Part shown: in pieces, positions 1 through 10,192 of the stretch
How positions within the stretch are numbered: the stretch's first letter is position 1
How the letters are laid out: each line of letters begins with the position of its first letter
Assembly (NCBI GenBank): GCA_947650285.1
Contig: CANTFL010000443.1
Span: forward strand, 1-64,000
DNA length: 64,000 nt
Direction: 5' to 3'
Origin: Hyaloperonospora brassicae
Taxonomy: Eukaryota; Oomycota; Peronosporomycetes; Peronosporales; Peronosporaceae
Made by a program: the position numbers and the translations under genes
The notes under the pieces: model-generated
Seen by the model: the letters and a program-made list of their open reading frames with translations, nothing else
What the model was told of the DNA's origin: nothing
The model's database searches: none

Positions 1-250
1 GAACAATATGACTTTAAATTTTGATGTTTTTGAGGTCAGATCGGATGTATTTGATTTGAGGTCCGTCGACAGACTGGTTCTGGTCTAAATAATCTTACTT
101 TCTATCGTTGTATTTCTGTGGCCCGGTAGAATGTACTTAATCTAAATTCCCTCCACCGATTGCTCCTAGTCAAAAGAATCTAACATTTTATCTTTGTCAA
201 TAAGACCAATGGCGACGCTTGGAGACGTGATTGCACGCATAACTAGATCG
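1..250. other. Left flank; end of PFK-linked repeat unit
   Basis: No gene is visible. The last 40 or so bases (about 208-250) match, in inverted orientation, the degenerate tandem units at 14,356-14,594: both contain gacgtgattgcacgca followed by actagatcg. They are therefore the far side of the site into which Copia-1 inserted. Bases 1-207 show no recognisable feature. Confidence 0.6.
246..250. repeat. Target-site duplication of Copia-1, left
   Basis: gatcg directly before the left LTR; the same five bases follow the right LTR at 5,194-5,198. The uninterrupted inverted copy near 14,400 has a single gatcg at this point. Confidence 0.9.
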
Positions 251-558
251 TTTTCTCTGTTTACGACGCGTCCGCTCTCTAGCTTTGTGCGCGCCGGAGT
301 TCTTGAACTCAGCAGTCGACTCTTCGCTGCTGGATGTAGTAGTACTTGCGTACTGTGAGGATAATTGTGAACTGAGAAATATATTGACGTATTAACCACT
401 ACCACTGACATGCATTGTTTCCTCTCTAATGATCTTGCGTCTTCCCATGGATCTGGAATCATCATCGGCTACTACAACAATATATGTGGTTAACATTTAC
501 CTGGCGTGATCATAAATCACGTAAAGTGTTATGCGACAGCAACGGTCGATCTGCAACA
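251..558 (-). repeat. Copia-1 3' LTR (left)
   Basis: 308 bp, pairing with 4,886-5,193 with no indel and only scattered substitutions. On the minus strand it starts TGTTGCAG and ends GAGAAAA, so its 3' end lacks the usual CA. A short open frame crossing it is an LTR artefact. Confidence 0.93.
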
Positions 559-570
559 CTCCTCCTGACC
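559..570 (-). other. Copia-1 polypurine tract
   Basis: Minus-strand GGTCAGGAGGAG lies immediately before the TGTTG start of the 3' LTR, where plus-strand DNA synthesis of an LTR element is primed. Confidence 0.7.
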
Positions 571-614
571 GTGATGAGCTAATTACCTTGTAACTCGCGC
601 TTCGCCACCTGAAC

Positions 615-2850
615 TTAACATCGTAGCTCCTCAAATATTTGACGCGGTAGCGGCTTGGTCAAAATGTCTGCAATCTGGTCCTTACTGGCACACCATTTCA
701 CACTTACGAGTCCTTTGCTAGTTTCATCCTTGATGAAGTGATACCGCAGAGCAATGTGCTTTGCAGCAGCTGACACCATCTCATTCTTCATCGTTCGTAT
801 CGCGCTTTGGTTGTCAACCATGATACTTGGGACAATCTTGATGCTGAGCAGTTGTTGAGGAAGTTGTCGAATCCATCCACATTCAGAAACACTTGTTGCA
901 CCGGCGATGAACTCTGCTTCCATAGTCGATATCGCAACAACGGCTTGCTTCTTTGAACTCCATGCTATCGGCCGCCCATTTATCGAAAGGAAGGCTCCGC
1001 TCGTTGATTTTCGGTCGACTCGATCACCAGCCCAATCAGCATCGGACCAAATGTTGACCTCAAGTGTTTCAATTGAAACAGCCTCACTTAACTTCCAGTA
1101 GCGCAAACCACGATCCGATGTGCCCTTAAGGTAGCGAAAAATCCGTTTGATCAGCTCCCAATGGCACTTACGAGGCTTCTCGCGATGTCTTGACGCAAAG
1201 TTGGTAGCAAACGCTATGTCCGGGCGTGTAGAATTAGCAATCCAAAGTAGCGTACCGAGAGCTTCACGTACACGATGTAAATCCACTAGTTCCTCACTGT
1301 CAGCACCATTATAATCTGTGTTTGGATCCATTGGAGTCGTTACAGTTCTGACATGTTCCAGATTGAACGCGCGGAGGGCGTCACAAATCATGCCCTGCTG
1401 CGACAAAAAATAACTTTGCTGGGTTTCGTGTACTGTGATACCAAGAAATTTCTTCACTGGTTCGAGCATCTTGATGCAGAACCGTTCTTCCAGCTTCAGT
1501 GTGACATCGCGCAGCTCCTCCTCGTCATGATACGCGATCAGCACATCATCCACGTAAAGCCCAAGGAACATCACCCGCTCTTTCTTGTCGCGCTTGTAAT
1601 AGATGCACGGGTCGAGTCGTGACTTACTAAATCCAAGTGCGATGATGTACTCGTTCATCGTCTCATTCCAGCAGCGACCCGACTGTTTTAGCCCATACAA
1701 TGGCTTAAGCAGCTTGAGTACCTTGCCCTCCTCGACGTCCATCTCTCTTGGCGCCTTCATGTGATGAGTTCGCGCAACAAGCCCTTCACGTAGCCGTTTG
1801 GAACGTCGCCATGAGTCACTTGTAGTCCAAGCAAGCTTGATAGTGCAAAAAAATAAACGCACACTGCTCATCTTCATGACAGGTGCGAATGTCTCCGAGA
1901 AATCAACGCCGTACTTCTGGCTAAACCCTCGAGCTAAAAGTCTTGCTTTAAAGCGTTCAACGTCACCATTAGCATCAAACTTGATCTTCAAAACCCACTT
2001 GCTGTCGACGATGTTTGTACCTTTGTTTGGTTCGTCGACAACCTCCCAAGTGCCGATTTCGACAAGTGCATCGAGCTCTGCCTTCATCGCATCGATCCAG
2101 TTCTGCCTTTCAGGAAGAGTCATGGCCTCTTTAAAGGATTTTGGCTCTTTTACTCGTACAACCAACATTGCGGCACCATCAGCATATCTAGCAGGCATGG
2201 TGACATGACGACGCTCACGTCGTTCTGCTAGCGATTGATTTTTGCCAGTGTTTAAATCAACCCCAGATTCCTCGCAATTAGAAATGCTCGAGCCATCTTC
2301 ACTTTGACTTGGTAGGCTCTCTTCGTCAGAGATATTGTAGGCGGGTGCATCATTTCCAGCATTCGGATCTTTGTCGATACCCTTCTTGGCCGAGTCTATT
2401 GACTGGACGTGCTGCGATACCAAGATCTTTTTAGTACGCTTGATGTACACGCGATGACCCTTCACCTTATCATCATATCCGATGAATATACCGTGCTCAC
2501 ACTTCTTTCTGGTACCCATGGACTTGCGCTTGACATGAATCGTGACCCTTTGTCCCCACTTTAGTATGCGACTAAGGTTGGGCTTGTGTCCAGTGAGGGC
2601 TTCAATAGGCGACATGTTTCCACCATTCGCACGTGTCGGGAGTCGGTTTCTTAGCCATGACTGATGTCGTAGTGCTTCCGACCATAGGAACCGAGGAGCC
2701 TTGGCAGCATCAAACATCATAGCCCGCATGCCGTCAAACAAAGTCCTGTGGCGCCTCTCCACCTTTCCATTTGAAGTCGATTCGTCTGGTTCCGTTAGTT
2801 GCTGTCGGATACCGCGTTGTGCACACTACGACCTTATCTTGTTCGTGTCA
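615..2850 (-). pseudogene. Copia-1 pol: integrase C-part, RT, RNase H
   Basis: Continues the pol frame from the integrase. In order: end of the integrase catalytic region with NGKVERRH (about 2,770), integrase C-terminal part, an acidic linker, and the RT domain starting with TWEVVDEP and FKARLLARGFSQ. RT motifs YGLKQSGRCWNE and YVDDVLIAYHDEE are clear, followed by RNase H with SDADWAGD and STMEAEFIAGA and a Copia-type end (ILTKPLPR). Two in-frame stops (TAA at 2,853-2,855, TAG at 2,826-2,828) separate it from upstream pol. In place of the usual DVKTAFLN segment, which carries the first catalytic aspartate of RT, the frame reads TIKLAWTTSDSWRR, so the enzyme would be dead even without the stops. 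Confidence 0.92.
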
Positions 2851-3520
2851 AATTAATTGTCGCTCCGGATGACCTTCACTCGCACGTCATATTGTCGTTC
2901 GAATCTTGTAATGAATTCAGTCAGCAACGAAAACCAGTCGGACTTAACACGCATTGGAAAGACTTCTCCATAGCTAGATGCATAGTCAACGACATGCAAA
3001 GAGTGAGTGCAGCCTCTGTAATCGTGAGGCTTGACGTTTGTCTTAATGTCAACTCCAATTACGGCGCCAATATCGTCCGTTGGTGCTGATTCGGATGTGT
3101 CTGTTTGGGCTTTAGCACTTCTTGTTTGTTTCCCCTCGCGACATGCAGCACAGTCACTTTTCTTCTTGTCAGTGATGTGTAAACCATCAGCCAATTCATG
3201 ATTCTCGATCATCGCCACATCCTCAACGTTGACATGGCCGAGTCAAGCATGCCATTCCATGATGCTGTCATCAGGTTTCGCTGCGACACTCGCAATATCT
3301 GATTCGACTGCGTGCCCATTAAGGTAGCAAAGGCCATTGTCCCACGTCGCACAGCCAGCAATAACTTTGACTCCCGTGTCGTCAAGCTTCCACAGTGACG
3401 CTCCTTGGTCGGTAAATGAGGTATGAATACCTTTCTTTGCAAGTTGACCAATCGATAGCAGGTTTTTGCGCAGCCCTGAAATTACGTGCACGTCTTGCAA
3501 GAGAATCTTGCTTTGATTTC
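2851..3520 (-). pseudogene. Copia-1 pol: protease end, pre-integrase, integrase N-part
   Basis: Same frame as the downstream RT. It starts with the region after the protease (LQDVHVISGLRKNLLSIGQL), then the pre-integrase zinc region (HVNVEDVAMIE ... CAACREGKQTR), then the integrase core with GVDIKT, VVDYAS and VIRSDN, which supply two of the catalytic acidic residues. A TGA at 3,243-3,245 breaks the frame between EWHA and LGHV, at a position where relatives usually carry a basic residue, so it is probably a C-to-T change of an arginine codon. A frameshift near 3,510-3,530 separates this part from gag-protease. Confidence 0.9.
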
Positions 3521-4881
3521 CGTTGACATTTAATCTCCATCACGATGTTGCCACACGTGGAAGACCTGATGGTGCGACCATCTGCGATAGTCACGGACAG
3601 ATTGCATGCATACTCGTTTTGCAACGCAAATTCAGTACCGCATATGTGGTGACTAGCGCCTGAGTCCAGCAACCATTCACGTTCATCCCTGCTGGATCTA
3701 ACTGCCGCCCAGCATGATGCGTACTGACAGTCATTCTCTACTGTCTTATGGGTCTCGCGAGTTGTCTCCACAACATTAGCTGAGCCTGTTGACCTTTTCT
3801 TCTTCTCCAGAAACTCCTTCTTGAGTGGGCATGTTAAAGCAATATGACCCTCATCCTCACAGAAGAAACATGCTCGCTTAGGATACTTCTTGGCTCCTCC
3901 TGCACTGTACGCATCACCAGATTCATGTCTTGACTTCCGCTGTTTCTTCTCAAACTTTGGCTTGTCTCTTTCAGCACGCTCGTACAAATTCGTCGCCCCT
4001 TTTGGCTTACAGACGAATCCCTTTCCGTTTCCTGTGATGGAGGTCAGATATCGTATAGCTTTCTGGAGCTCGATCCTGTACTCCAAGCTGTCTTGATCAA
4101 TATTCGCCAGCAAGCTTCTCTCCTCTGATGGACAAGAGTATGAGCAGAAGTATTCAAGGATAATCTTGCTTGGATTCCCATCCATACGGCTCGCCACAGC
4201 TCTCATGTACTCAATATGAGATGTCCACGTTGTGTTGGTTCTCTTGGGTGCTTTAAGTAGCTTTCCCAGTTGAGACTGACTCAGCTTACAGCAAAATCGG
4301 TTCTTCATGGACCTGCAGACACTGTCGTAGTTGGCGGTAAGTCCTCGATCCGCGAGATACTTGAAATGGCCAAAGGCAGCACCGCGAAAGCACATCGCCA
4401 TAGCGCTCAGTCGATGCTCTTCATTCCAGACTACGAGATCGAAGGTCTCGAGCGTATGTATTTGCACATCAAATTGGTACTTGAACGAGTCCCAATCTGC
4501 TCCAAGTCCTGAGTGTCGTTCTTCTCCGTTGAACTCAATAACCTTGAAGTCCTTCAACTTGGGTGTACCAACTGGACGGTATGCTGTAGACGATGTCGCC
4601 GGTGAGGCGGTGTGCATTGTCACATTAGAGTCGGTTTGCCTCGATGCTTGGGCTTGTGCTCTCAACTCGCGAACCTCTTGTTGCAAGGTTGCAATGAGTT
4701 CCATCATATCCATAGGAGCATATGGAGTCATCGGCGTCTGATTCTCGGATGACGAAGACGGAAGTGGAGGCCCTCCATTTCCATCAGGTGTCCGAAACGA
4801 TCCCATGTCTTCAAAACGGGTAGTGAGGTTTCTCGTTGGTGAGAAGATGTCATCACCTTCATGTTCCCCGCTTGGGCTCAT
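3382..4881 (-). pseudogene. Copia-1 gag-protease
   Basis: Starts at the ATG 4,881-4,879, which lies inside the primer-binding site, and runs 499 codons. The first 100 or so residues are low complexity, followed by the Copia Gag capsid region (KLKDFKVIEFNG, FKYQFDVQIHTL). The nucleocapsid zinc knuckle CFFCEDEGHIALTCP (CX2CX4HX4C) is near residue 336 (about 3,825-3,875). The protease active site DSGASHHIC is near residue 405 (about 3,640-3,670). The last 45 or so residues of the frame are out of register: the true continuation is in the frame starting near 3,510. Gag would package element RNA and the protease would cut the polyprotein. The open frame extends upstream to 5,100 inside the LTR, but that part is not expected to be translated. 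Confidence 0.9.
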
Positions 4882-4885
4882 AACC
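4871..4885 (-). other. Copia-1 primer-binding site (half initiator tRNA-Met)
   Basis: Minus-strand GGTTATGAGCCCAAG touches the end of the 5' LTR. Its complement contains GGGCTCATAACC, the anticodon arm of eukaryotic initiator tRNA-Met, so priming would be by an internal tRNA fragment, as established for Drosophila copia. The gag ATG lies inside it. Confidence 0.8.
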
Positions 4886-5193
4886 TTTTCTCTGATTACG
4901 ACGCGTCCGCTCTCTAGCTTTGTGCGCGCCGGAGTTCTTGAACTCAGCAGTCGACTCTTCGCTGCTGGATGTAGTAGTACTTGCGTACTGTGAGGATAAT
5001 TGTGAACTGAGAAATATATTGACGTATTAACCACTACCACTGACATGCATTGTTTCCTCTCTAATGATCTTGCGTCTTCCCATGGACCTGGCATCATCAT
5101 CGGCTACTACAACAATATATGTGGTTAACATTTACCTGGCGTGATCATAAATCACGTAAAGTGTTATGCGACAGCAACGGTCGATCTGCAACA
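4886..5193 (-). repeat. Copia-1 5' LTR (right)
   Basis: Partner of 251-558 at a constant offset of 4,635 bp. It holds the promoter side of the element; no clear TATA box was picked out. Confidence 0.93.
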
Positions 5194-5198
5194 GATCG
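5194..5198. repeat. Target-site duplication of Copia-1, right
   Basis: gatcg directly after the right LTR, matching 246-250. Confidence 0.9.
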
Positions 5199-5858
5199 TG
5201 GGCGACGCTGCGGAATGTAAGAGCATGTACAACAAGATCATGGGCGACTCGGACGTGATTCTGGGCGATCACCGCAATTATACGCAAGTGCCCGTTTCAT
5301 GCGCCTATGTGCGAGCAGTTCCAGCGTCAACACGTTCTCTGATGCTGCCACGTTCAAAGAGCCATCGTAGTGTGTAGCGGTCTATGTACTAGTCTCAACA
5401 ATGTCGTGCAGGACGACACGCTCGCTCAATGGAACCTACAACGTGCGCGCGATATACAGCATCGCATGGCTTTGCTGTGGGTTACGATTGGACTCGCTGG
5501 ACCAGAAGGAGGTCCCTATCACACTGACATTCAAGTCATTGCCAACACTCATCACCAAGATGGCACGGCCTTGGCTTCCATCGTAGTGGCTTTGACCAAG
5601 ACAAGATTATCGACTTACTGACTACGCACGGCCGTTTGCAGCTCTACGTGAATAGCGGTGACGGTATCCATCGGGCTTCCAACGAGCTCTCGGAGGAGTG
5701 TCGTCATCGCAAGCAGGCTATCACCGTCAATGGAGTGCCAAAGAATATTGACAACAATTTGGATGCTCTCGACCAAAGTTTTGGCTTGTTAGCGGCCGTC
5801 GAGGAGGCGCAGTGCGCAATTCGTTCGGCCAGTACAGAAGCTCGTTGCTTACCTACTG

Positions 5859-5924
5859 GTATTGGTGTCGCCAAGCTCGGTATCGGTGTCGCCAAGCTCG
5901 GTATCGGCGTCGTCGAGCTTATGA
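5859..5924 (+). repeat. 21-bp minisatellite inside the PFK copy, 2 units
   Basis: Tandem 21-bp units encoding GIGVAKL, at the point where PFK has a single GIG-VKL substrate-site motif. Two full units plus the downstream GIGVVEL. The inverted partner at 13,606-13,745 has six. Confidence 0.9.
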
Positions 5925-6275
5925 TACGGAGCTCCGATTTCACTTCTGCTCACGCATCGCTCTAGTGATGACGGGATCCATGTCTGAACCCAGAGATTCG
6001 ACGCTGCCTAGCCAAACTAATCATGTGCTTAGATAAGCAGGGATACAACGTCGTCGTTGTCGCCGAGGGTGCCGGCGAAGCGCTGCTGAGGTCGTCAGTG
6101 AAAGCTGAGGCCGTTGGCAAAAAGAAGCTACCGCTTATCAGTGAATTTCAGAAGGATCGCATCCAGACGCACTTTGCAGAAAAGAGAAAGGATTGCGGTG
6201 ATGACGAACGTGACCTCGAATGTGTCGCCGAAGATAGTATAGCTCAAACACTAGCGCATAGTGGCACGCAACAAG

Positions 6276-6988
6276 CCGCTTACAATAACATATATAATTT
6301 ATATAATTTATCATTTTGTGGAAGTGTTTGTCCATTATATAGTAAACATACTCGTTGAATGAAGAATGCTTCGAATGGATTTGAGTAGTTTTTAGCAATT
6401 ACAAATACACTTATTGTAATACATCTATACCGATGCAGAAGACTTTCTTCATTTCCAAGTAATTCTGATCATTCACGAGGTCGTCGACATAATATGCATC
6501 AAGCAGGTATCGGATAATGGCTTCAAAAAGTTCGAGGCCGAAGTCGGTAACGACTCATACTTTTTTCTTTCTAAGATTCTGGAACCTGAGAATGGTATCT
6601 TCCTCTTCCAATTCAAAAAAACTATTCAATTGTGCTACATTCGAACTAGCAAACGGAAGTGACGAAGTGCTTCCCGCTCGTCCACCGAGGACTTCAACCA
6701 AATGCCGATTGGCCTCGCGAACAAAATTGGATCTTAAGGCGATTCCATTTCCAACAAGGTGAAATTTCAGCAACTCTCGCGCACCATTTTATATGGCAAT
6801 CGCGACAGTCTATAAAACACGTCATCGCTGATTGGCTATAAAACGAACATCGAAAACACCTCCAGCCATTTCTGTGGCCACGAACGTGCTTCCAATATCC
6901 TTGGAGACTGACTTAGGTTGCGTACTCGCTAGCTGTCGTACATTAGACGTCTGTCGGACGTCTGGAAATGCGCGTCTTTCAAACCGTC
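6276..6988. other. Spacer between PFK copies, left of Copia-2
   Basis: Homology to the inverted partner stops just after gcaac near 6,270; an AT-rich stretch follows. On the minus strand 6,555-6,773 is open for 72 codons (ends EEEDTILRFQNLRKKK), and other short protein-like pieces lie at 6,440-6,530, but frames change and no family is recognised. It may be the far side of a decayed gene split by Copia-2. Confidence 0.4.
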
Positions 6989-6993
6989 CAGCT
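6989..6993. repeat. Target-site duplication of Copia-2, left
   Basis: cagct directly before the left LTR; the same five bases are at 12,527-12,531. Confidence 0.93.
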
Positions 6994-7338
6994 TGTTGTG
7001 TTGAGAACCCGCTTCCGCCCTTAACGTAGTTTTTGGAACTGAACGTTCATTATCTTTATATGAAACTACTACCTTCCTACTACATGTATAAGGTGTCGTC
7101 TCCCAGAGTACTAACTGCAGCAACCTCCCTCTGGGACTTCACAGTCTGTTTACATCAACACCTCCTTCCCATACAGGGACTTCACTGTGTGTTTACATCA
7201 ACACCTTCTTCCCATACTAGGACTTCACTCTCTGCCGAAGTCATCCATCGAATCCTTCTGTAGTACGAGAAGGGTACTCACCCTTCAACTCAACCGTCGG
7301 GAAAGTCTTCTTACCACACTGATATACTTTTCACAACA
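6994..7338 (-). repeat. Copia-2 3' LTR (left)
   Basis: 345 bp, nearly identical to 12,182-12,526, with canonical TG...CA ends. Short open frames inside it occur in both LTRs and are not genes. Confidence 0.95.
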
Positions 7339-7350
7339 CGCCCCCCTCGA
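7339..7350 (-). other. Copia-2 polypurine tract
   Basis: Minus-strand TCGAGGGGGGCG ends exactly at the TG of the 3' LTR. Confidence 0.8.
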
Positions 7351-7352
7351 GG

Positions 7353-9043
7353 CTAGCCTCGCACACCGATCGAGTAGGATAGACGCGCAAGTCGGCGTTT
7401 GTCGAGTGCCTTCGTAAATGCATCTGCTGGATCGACTCACCGGGCACCTTTTCAAACAATACCGTTTTCAGCTTGACTTGCTCTCGGACGAAATGCCACC
7501 GCAATTCGATGTGTCTTGTGCGCTTTGAGTAGGTTGGGTTTACGGCCAATACGTAAGCACTTTGACTATCGATCCCAATTCTGACCTCCATGTTTATTGT
7601 CGGTAAGACCTCACTGATCACATTTCGCTCGCTGACTGCTTCCATAGTTGCTTCACAGGCGGCAACATATTCGGCTTCAGCTGTGGAAAGTGCTACGATA
7701 GGCTGTTTCTTGCTTGACCAAGCAATTGCACCTCCTGCCAGCTCAAAAACAAATCCACCAGTACTCTTTTGGTCTTCAGTATCCGAGGCCCAATCGCTGT
7801 CGCAATACCCTTGGATGTTGATCTGCGGTGGATCGATGTGAGCGTCACGCTTGTATTCGATACCATGATCTACTGTACCAGCTAAATACCGAAGCACGCG
7901 CTTGAGACAACCTACATGTTGCTTTGATGGCTGAGCAACAAATCGACTTAACTGACCCACAGTATACGCAAGATCAGGTCGGGTGCATGTCGCAAGGTAC
8001 ATCAGCATACCCAAGGCCCCGCGATAATCAAAACTTTTGTCCATTTCTGTCTTGTCATCCATTGTTGCCGCTAATAGCTTTTGTCGGGTCTCGAGCGGAT
8101 TGCCAACTGCGTGTGCATTGTTAAACCCAAACTTGTCCAATATCTTCCTAGCATATATGCCTTGCGAGATCTTAATCTTGCTGTTATCATCCTTCACTTG
8201 AACGCCCAGATATTCGGACAACACCCCTTGATACTTAATGATATAACTCACATTGAGCTTCGTGAACAGATCCGATTTCGCTGCTTCTATATTCGTGGCA
8301 CAAAGTATGTCGTCGACATACACGAGGACCAATGTTATTTCCGCATCCTTGCTTGTTCTGTAGTAAAGACACGGCTCCGATGAACAGCGATCGTAGCCGT
8401 TTGTGGTCATCCAGTGATCAAGCTCCGAGTTCCATTCACGACCAGCCTGACGTAGACCGTTTAATGCCTTCCGTACCACATAGATGTTGCCATTTTGGCA
8501 TGGAAAGCCTTCGATGTCGTGCACATACTGCGGGATCTGCAACTTGGCATTCAAGTAGGCGGTATTGACATCCGCACCAAAAATCTTTAAATTAAGTGTA
8601 GCAGACAGCGCTAGCACTAGTCGAAAACTGGACATCCGTGCAACCGGTGCAAATGTCTCCATAAAAACAATTCCTGGTCGCTGCCAGTTTCCAAGCGCAA
8701 CCAATCGGGCCTTAAACCTAGTGACATACCCATATTGGTCCGTCTTCAAGCACCAAACCCACATGGTTCGGATCGCTTTTGCGTCTGACGGCTTATCATC
8801 AATTTGGATCTCTTCCAGTACTTCTTTATCTTGTAAAGCGTTAATTTCGTCACGTTGAGCGGCATTCCAATGGTCACCATGCTTTGAGCGCCGTGCTTCT
8901 CTTCCATTCTTCGGCATCTTGACATCCGAAGCTTTAATTGGTTTTCCTGTGCTGTCAAACACTCGTGCACATGTAGCATATGCTATATAGTCATCAAAAC
9001 GCTTTGGCTTTTGCTGCAAAGAACGGTTCCTGAGGCCCGTGCG
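7353..9043 (-). pseudogene. Copia-2 pol: reverse transcriptase and RNase H
   Basis: Essentially complete Copia RT-RNase H. RT motifs in order: RTMWVWCLKT, FKARLVALGNWQ, ADVNTAYLNAKL (first catalytic Asp), ALNGLRQAGREWN, LVLVYVDDILCAT (YVDD), SEYLGVQV. RNase H has CDSDWASD, KSTGGFVFEL, STAEAEYVAACEA and RHIELRWHFVRE. The main frame runs off near 7,430; a one-base shift restores the family ending ADAFTKALDK and a stop at 7,353-7,355. It is in the same frame as the upstream integrase part, separated by one TAG (9,044-9,046). Apart from the stop and the late frameshift the catalytic residues are present, so the element died recently. Confidence 0.93.
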
Positions 9044-10192
9044 CTATGATCGCTTCTCTGGGGCGCCTTCAGCTTCTGCTGACGGTGTTTCTTCCCGATC
9101 GGGACGCTTTCGAGCGGCCAATACGGCTTGTTCGACTTCCTGTCGCTGCTCTTGTAGTCGAAGTGTCGATGCATCGTCAATGACCCCCGGTATACCTTCA
9201 CAATCATCACGCAACAGATCATCTACAGATGATAGACTTATTCCGTCAGGCGTATCCACACTGTGTCTTTCATGTCCTTCGTCGTCGGAGCCAATTGACA
9301 AACAAGTGTCAGTGTCATTTCCGGTGATTGATGCGCGGTCCACGTCGTCTTCGTCTGCAGTCTCATGAATTCTCTGCTCGGCGGTAAACTGATCCTCGTT
9401 ATCGTCGTCTTCGTCTGCAGTCTCATGAATTCTCTGCTCGGCAGTAAACTGATCCTCGTAATCGTCGTATTGCTTTTCTACTCCAATGCTGATTATGTCA
9501 TGTAGCGTATCGCCCATGACTGTCGCCTCAATACCCGTAGATAAATCATCTTCGCGCAAGGGTGGATTTCCGTGTTCTGCCGTGATTTCCGAGTCTTCTA
9601 CTGGGATGTCCGAAAAATCAACTACTCCCAAGCGATAGTCATGAAAACGATTGCGGTCACCGTAAAGGAGGGACTCATCAAAATCCACATCCGGTGCCCA
9701 CTTGCGTGTGTTTCCTGATGGAATAAAAACCTTGTATCCAATATGATCCTCTTTAAGACCAAGAAGAAATCCAATTTTAGCATTGTCGAAATGTCTTGGT
9801 CGGTCAGGGTCCTTCGGCACATGAACATATGCTAGAGATCCAAATGTACGCACGTGGTGAATGTCGGGTTTCGTTCCAAACATTTTCTCGAATGGTGTGC
9901 ATCCGACAATCCTGTTGTAGATTCTGTTCTTTAAGTATACTGCATACTCCATTGCATCTGGCCAGAACATCTTTGGTATAGCTGCGTGTCGAAGCATCGT
10001 TTTCGCCATGTTTCCCAATGACTGGTGTTGACGCTCGACAGGATTCATGTGTGAGCTCTTTGGGCCGACTTTAATGTGCTCAATCCCTTGTGCTTGGTAC
10101 CACGAGTCAATTTCACCATTGACAAACTCTCCACCCTTATCAGTAAGGATTGAATGTACCTTGAGATGTGGCACTCCTGCCCTGAGCTTCCA
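9044..10192 (-). pseudogene. Copia-2 pol: integrase second half and acidic linker
   Basis: In frame with the preceding protease-integrase part. Contains the integrase segment ILTDKGGEFVNGEID (second catalytic Asp) and NPVERQHQSLGNMAK (catalytic Glu), the LKNRIYNRIVGCTPFEKMFG stretch typical of Copia integrases, and the C-terminal FGSLAYVHVPKD and GFLLGLKEDHIGYKVF. It then becomes a highly acidic linker of about 150 residues before RT. The linker holds an exact tandem duplication of 20 residues (60 bp). Confidence 0.92.
9347..9466 (-). repeat. 60-bp tandem duplication in Copia-2 pol linker
   Basis: Two successive 60-bp units (tcttcgtctgcagtctcatg occurs at the same point in each, 60 bp apart), encoding EDQFTAEQRIHETADE twice. 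They differ at a few bases. It is in frame, so it lengthens the linker without breaking it. Confidence 0.9.

Larger units (their letters stand above)
251..5193 (-). mobile_element. Copia-1, LTR retrotransposon (Ty1/Copia)
   Basis: A complete but dead Copia element on the minus strand. Seen directly: two 308-bp LTRs (251-558 and 4,886-5,193) that align without gaps, a 5-bp target duplication gatcg on both sides, a polypurine tract next to the left LTR, a primer site next to the right LTR, and gag-PR-IN-RT-RNase H in Copia order. The empty target exists in the window: the inverted PFK repeat near 14,400 has the same sequence without an insertion. The coding region has one frameshift, at least three in-frame stops and a damaged RT, so it cannot make its own proteins. 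The near-identical LTRs suggest recent insertion. Confidence 0.95.
5194..6275 (+). pseudogene. Broken 6-phosphofructokinase copy, left arm of inverted pair
   Basis: Translated pieces in shifted frames follow the order of an ATP/PPi phosphofructokinase: VVCSGLCTSLNNV (about 5,367, family GGLCPGLN); GLAGPEGGPYHTD; QLYVNSGDGIHRASNE (about 5,640-5,680, family GGDGTHRAA, with the first G and the T replaced); GVPKNIDNNLDALDQSFG (about 5,734-5,790); AVEEAQCAIRSASTEA; GIGV-KL followed by RSSDF and ASL; and VVVVAEGAGEALL (about 6,047-6,090). It is disabled by a frameshift near 5,580, a stop at 5,963-5,965, a lost stretch between the CL-PE region and CLDKQG, and truncation after HFAEKRK. Active PFK phosphorylates fructose 6-phosphate in glycolysis; this copy cannot. 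It is a near copy of 13,226-14,400 in opposite orientation. Confidence 0.85.

Noticed and set aside
166..465. Minus-strand 99-codon frame at the left edge
   Set aside because: It lies mainly in the Copia-1 LTR and is repeated in the other LTR as the upstream extension of gag.
7033..7417. Plus-strand frames in both Copia-2 LTRs (again at 12,221-12,680)
   Set aside because: LTR sequence occurring twice and antisense to the element; no protein features.
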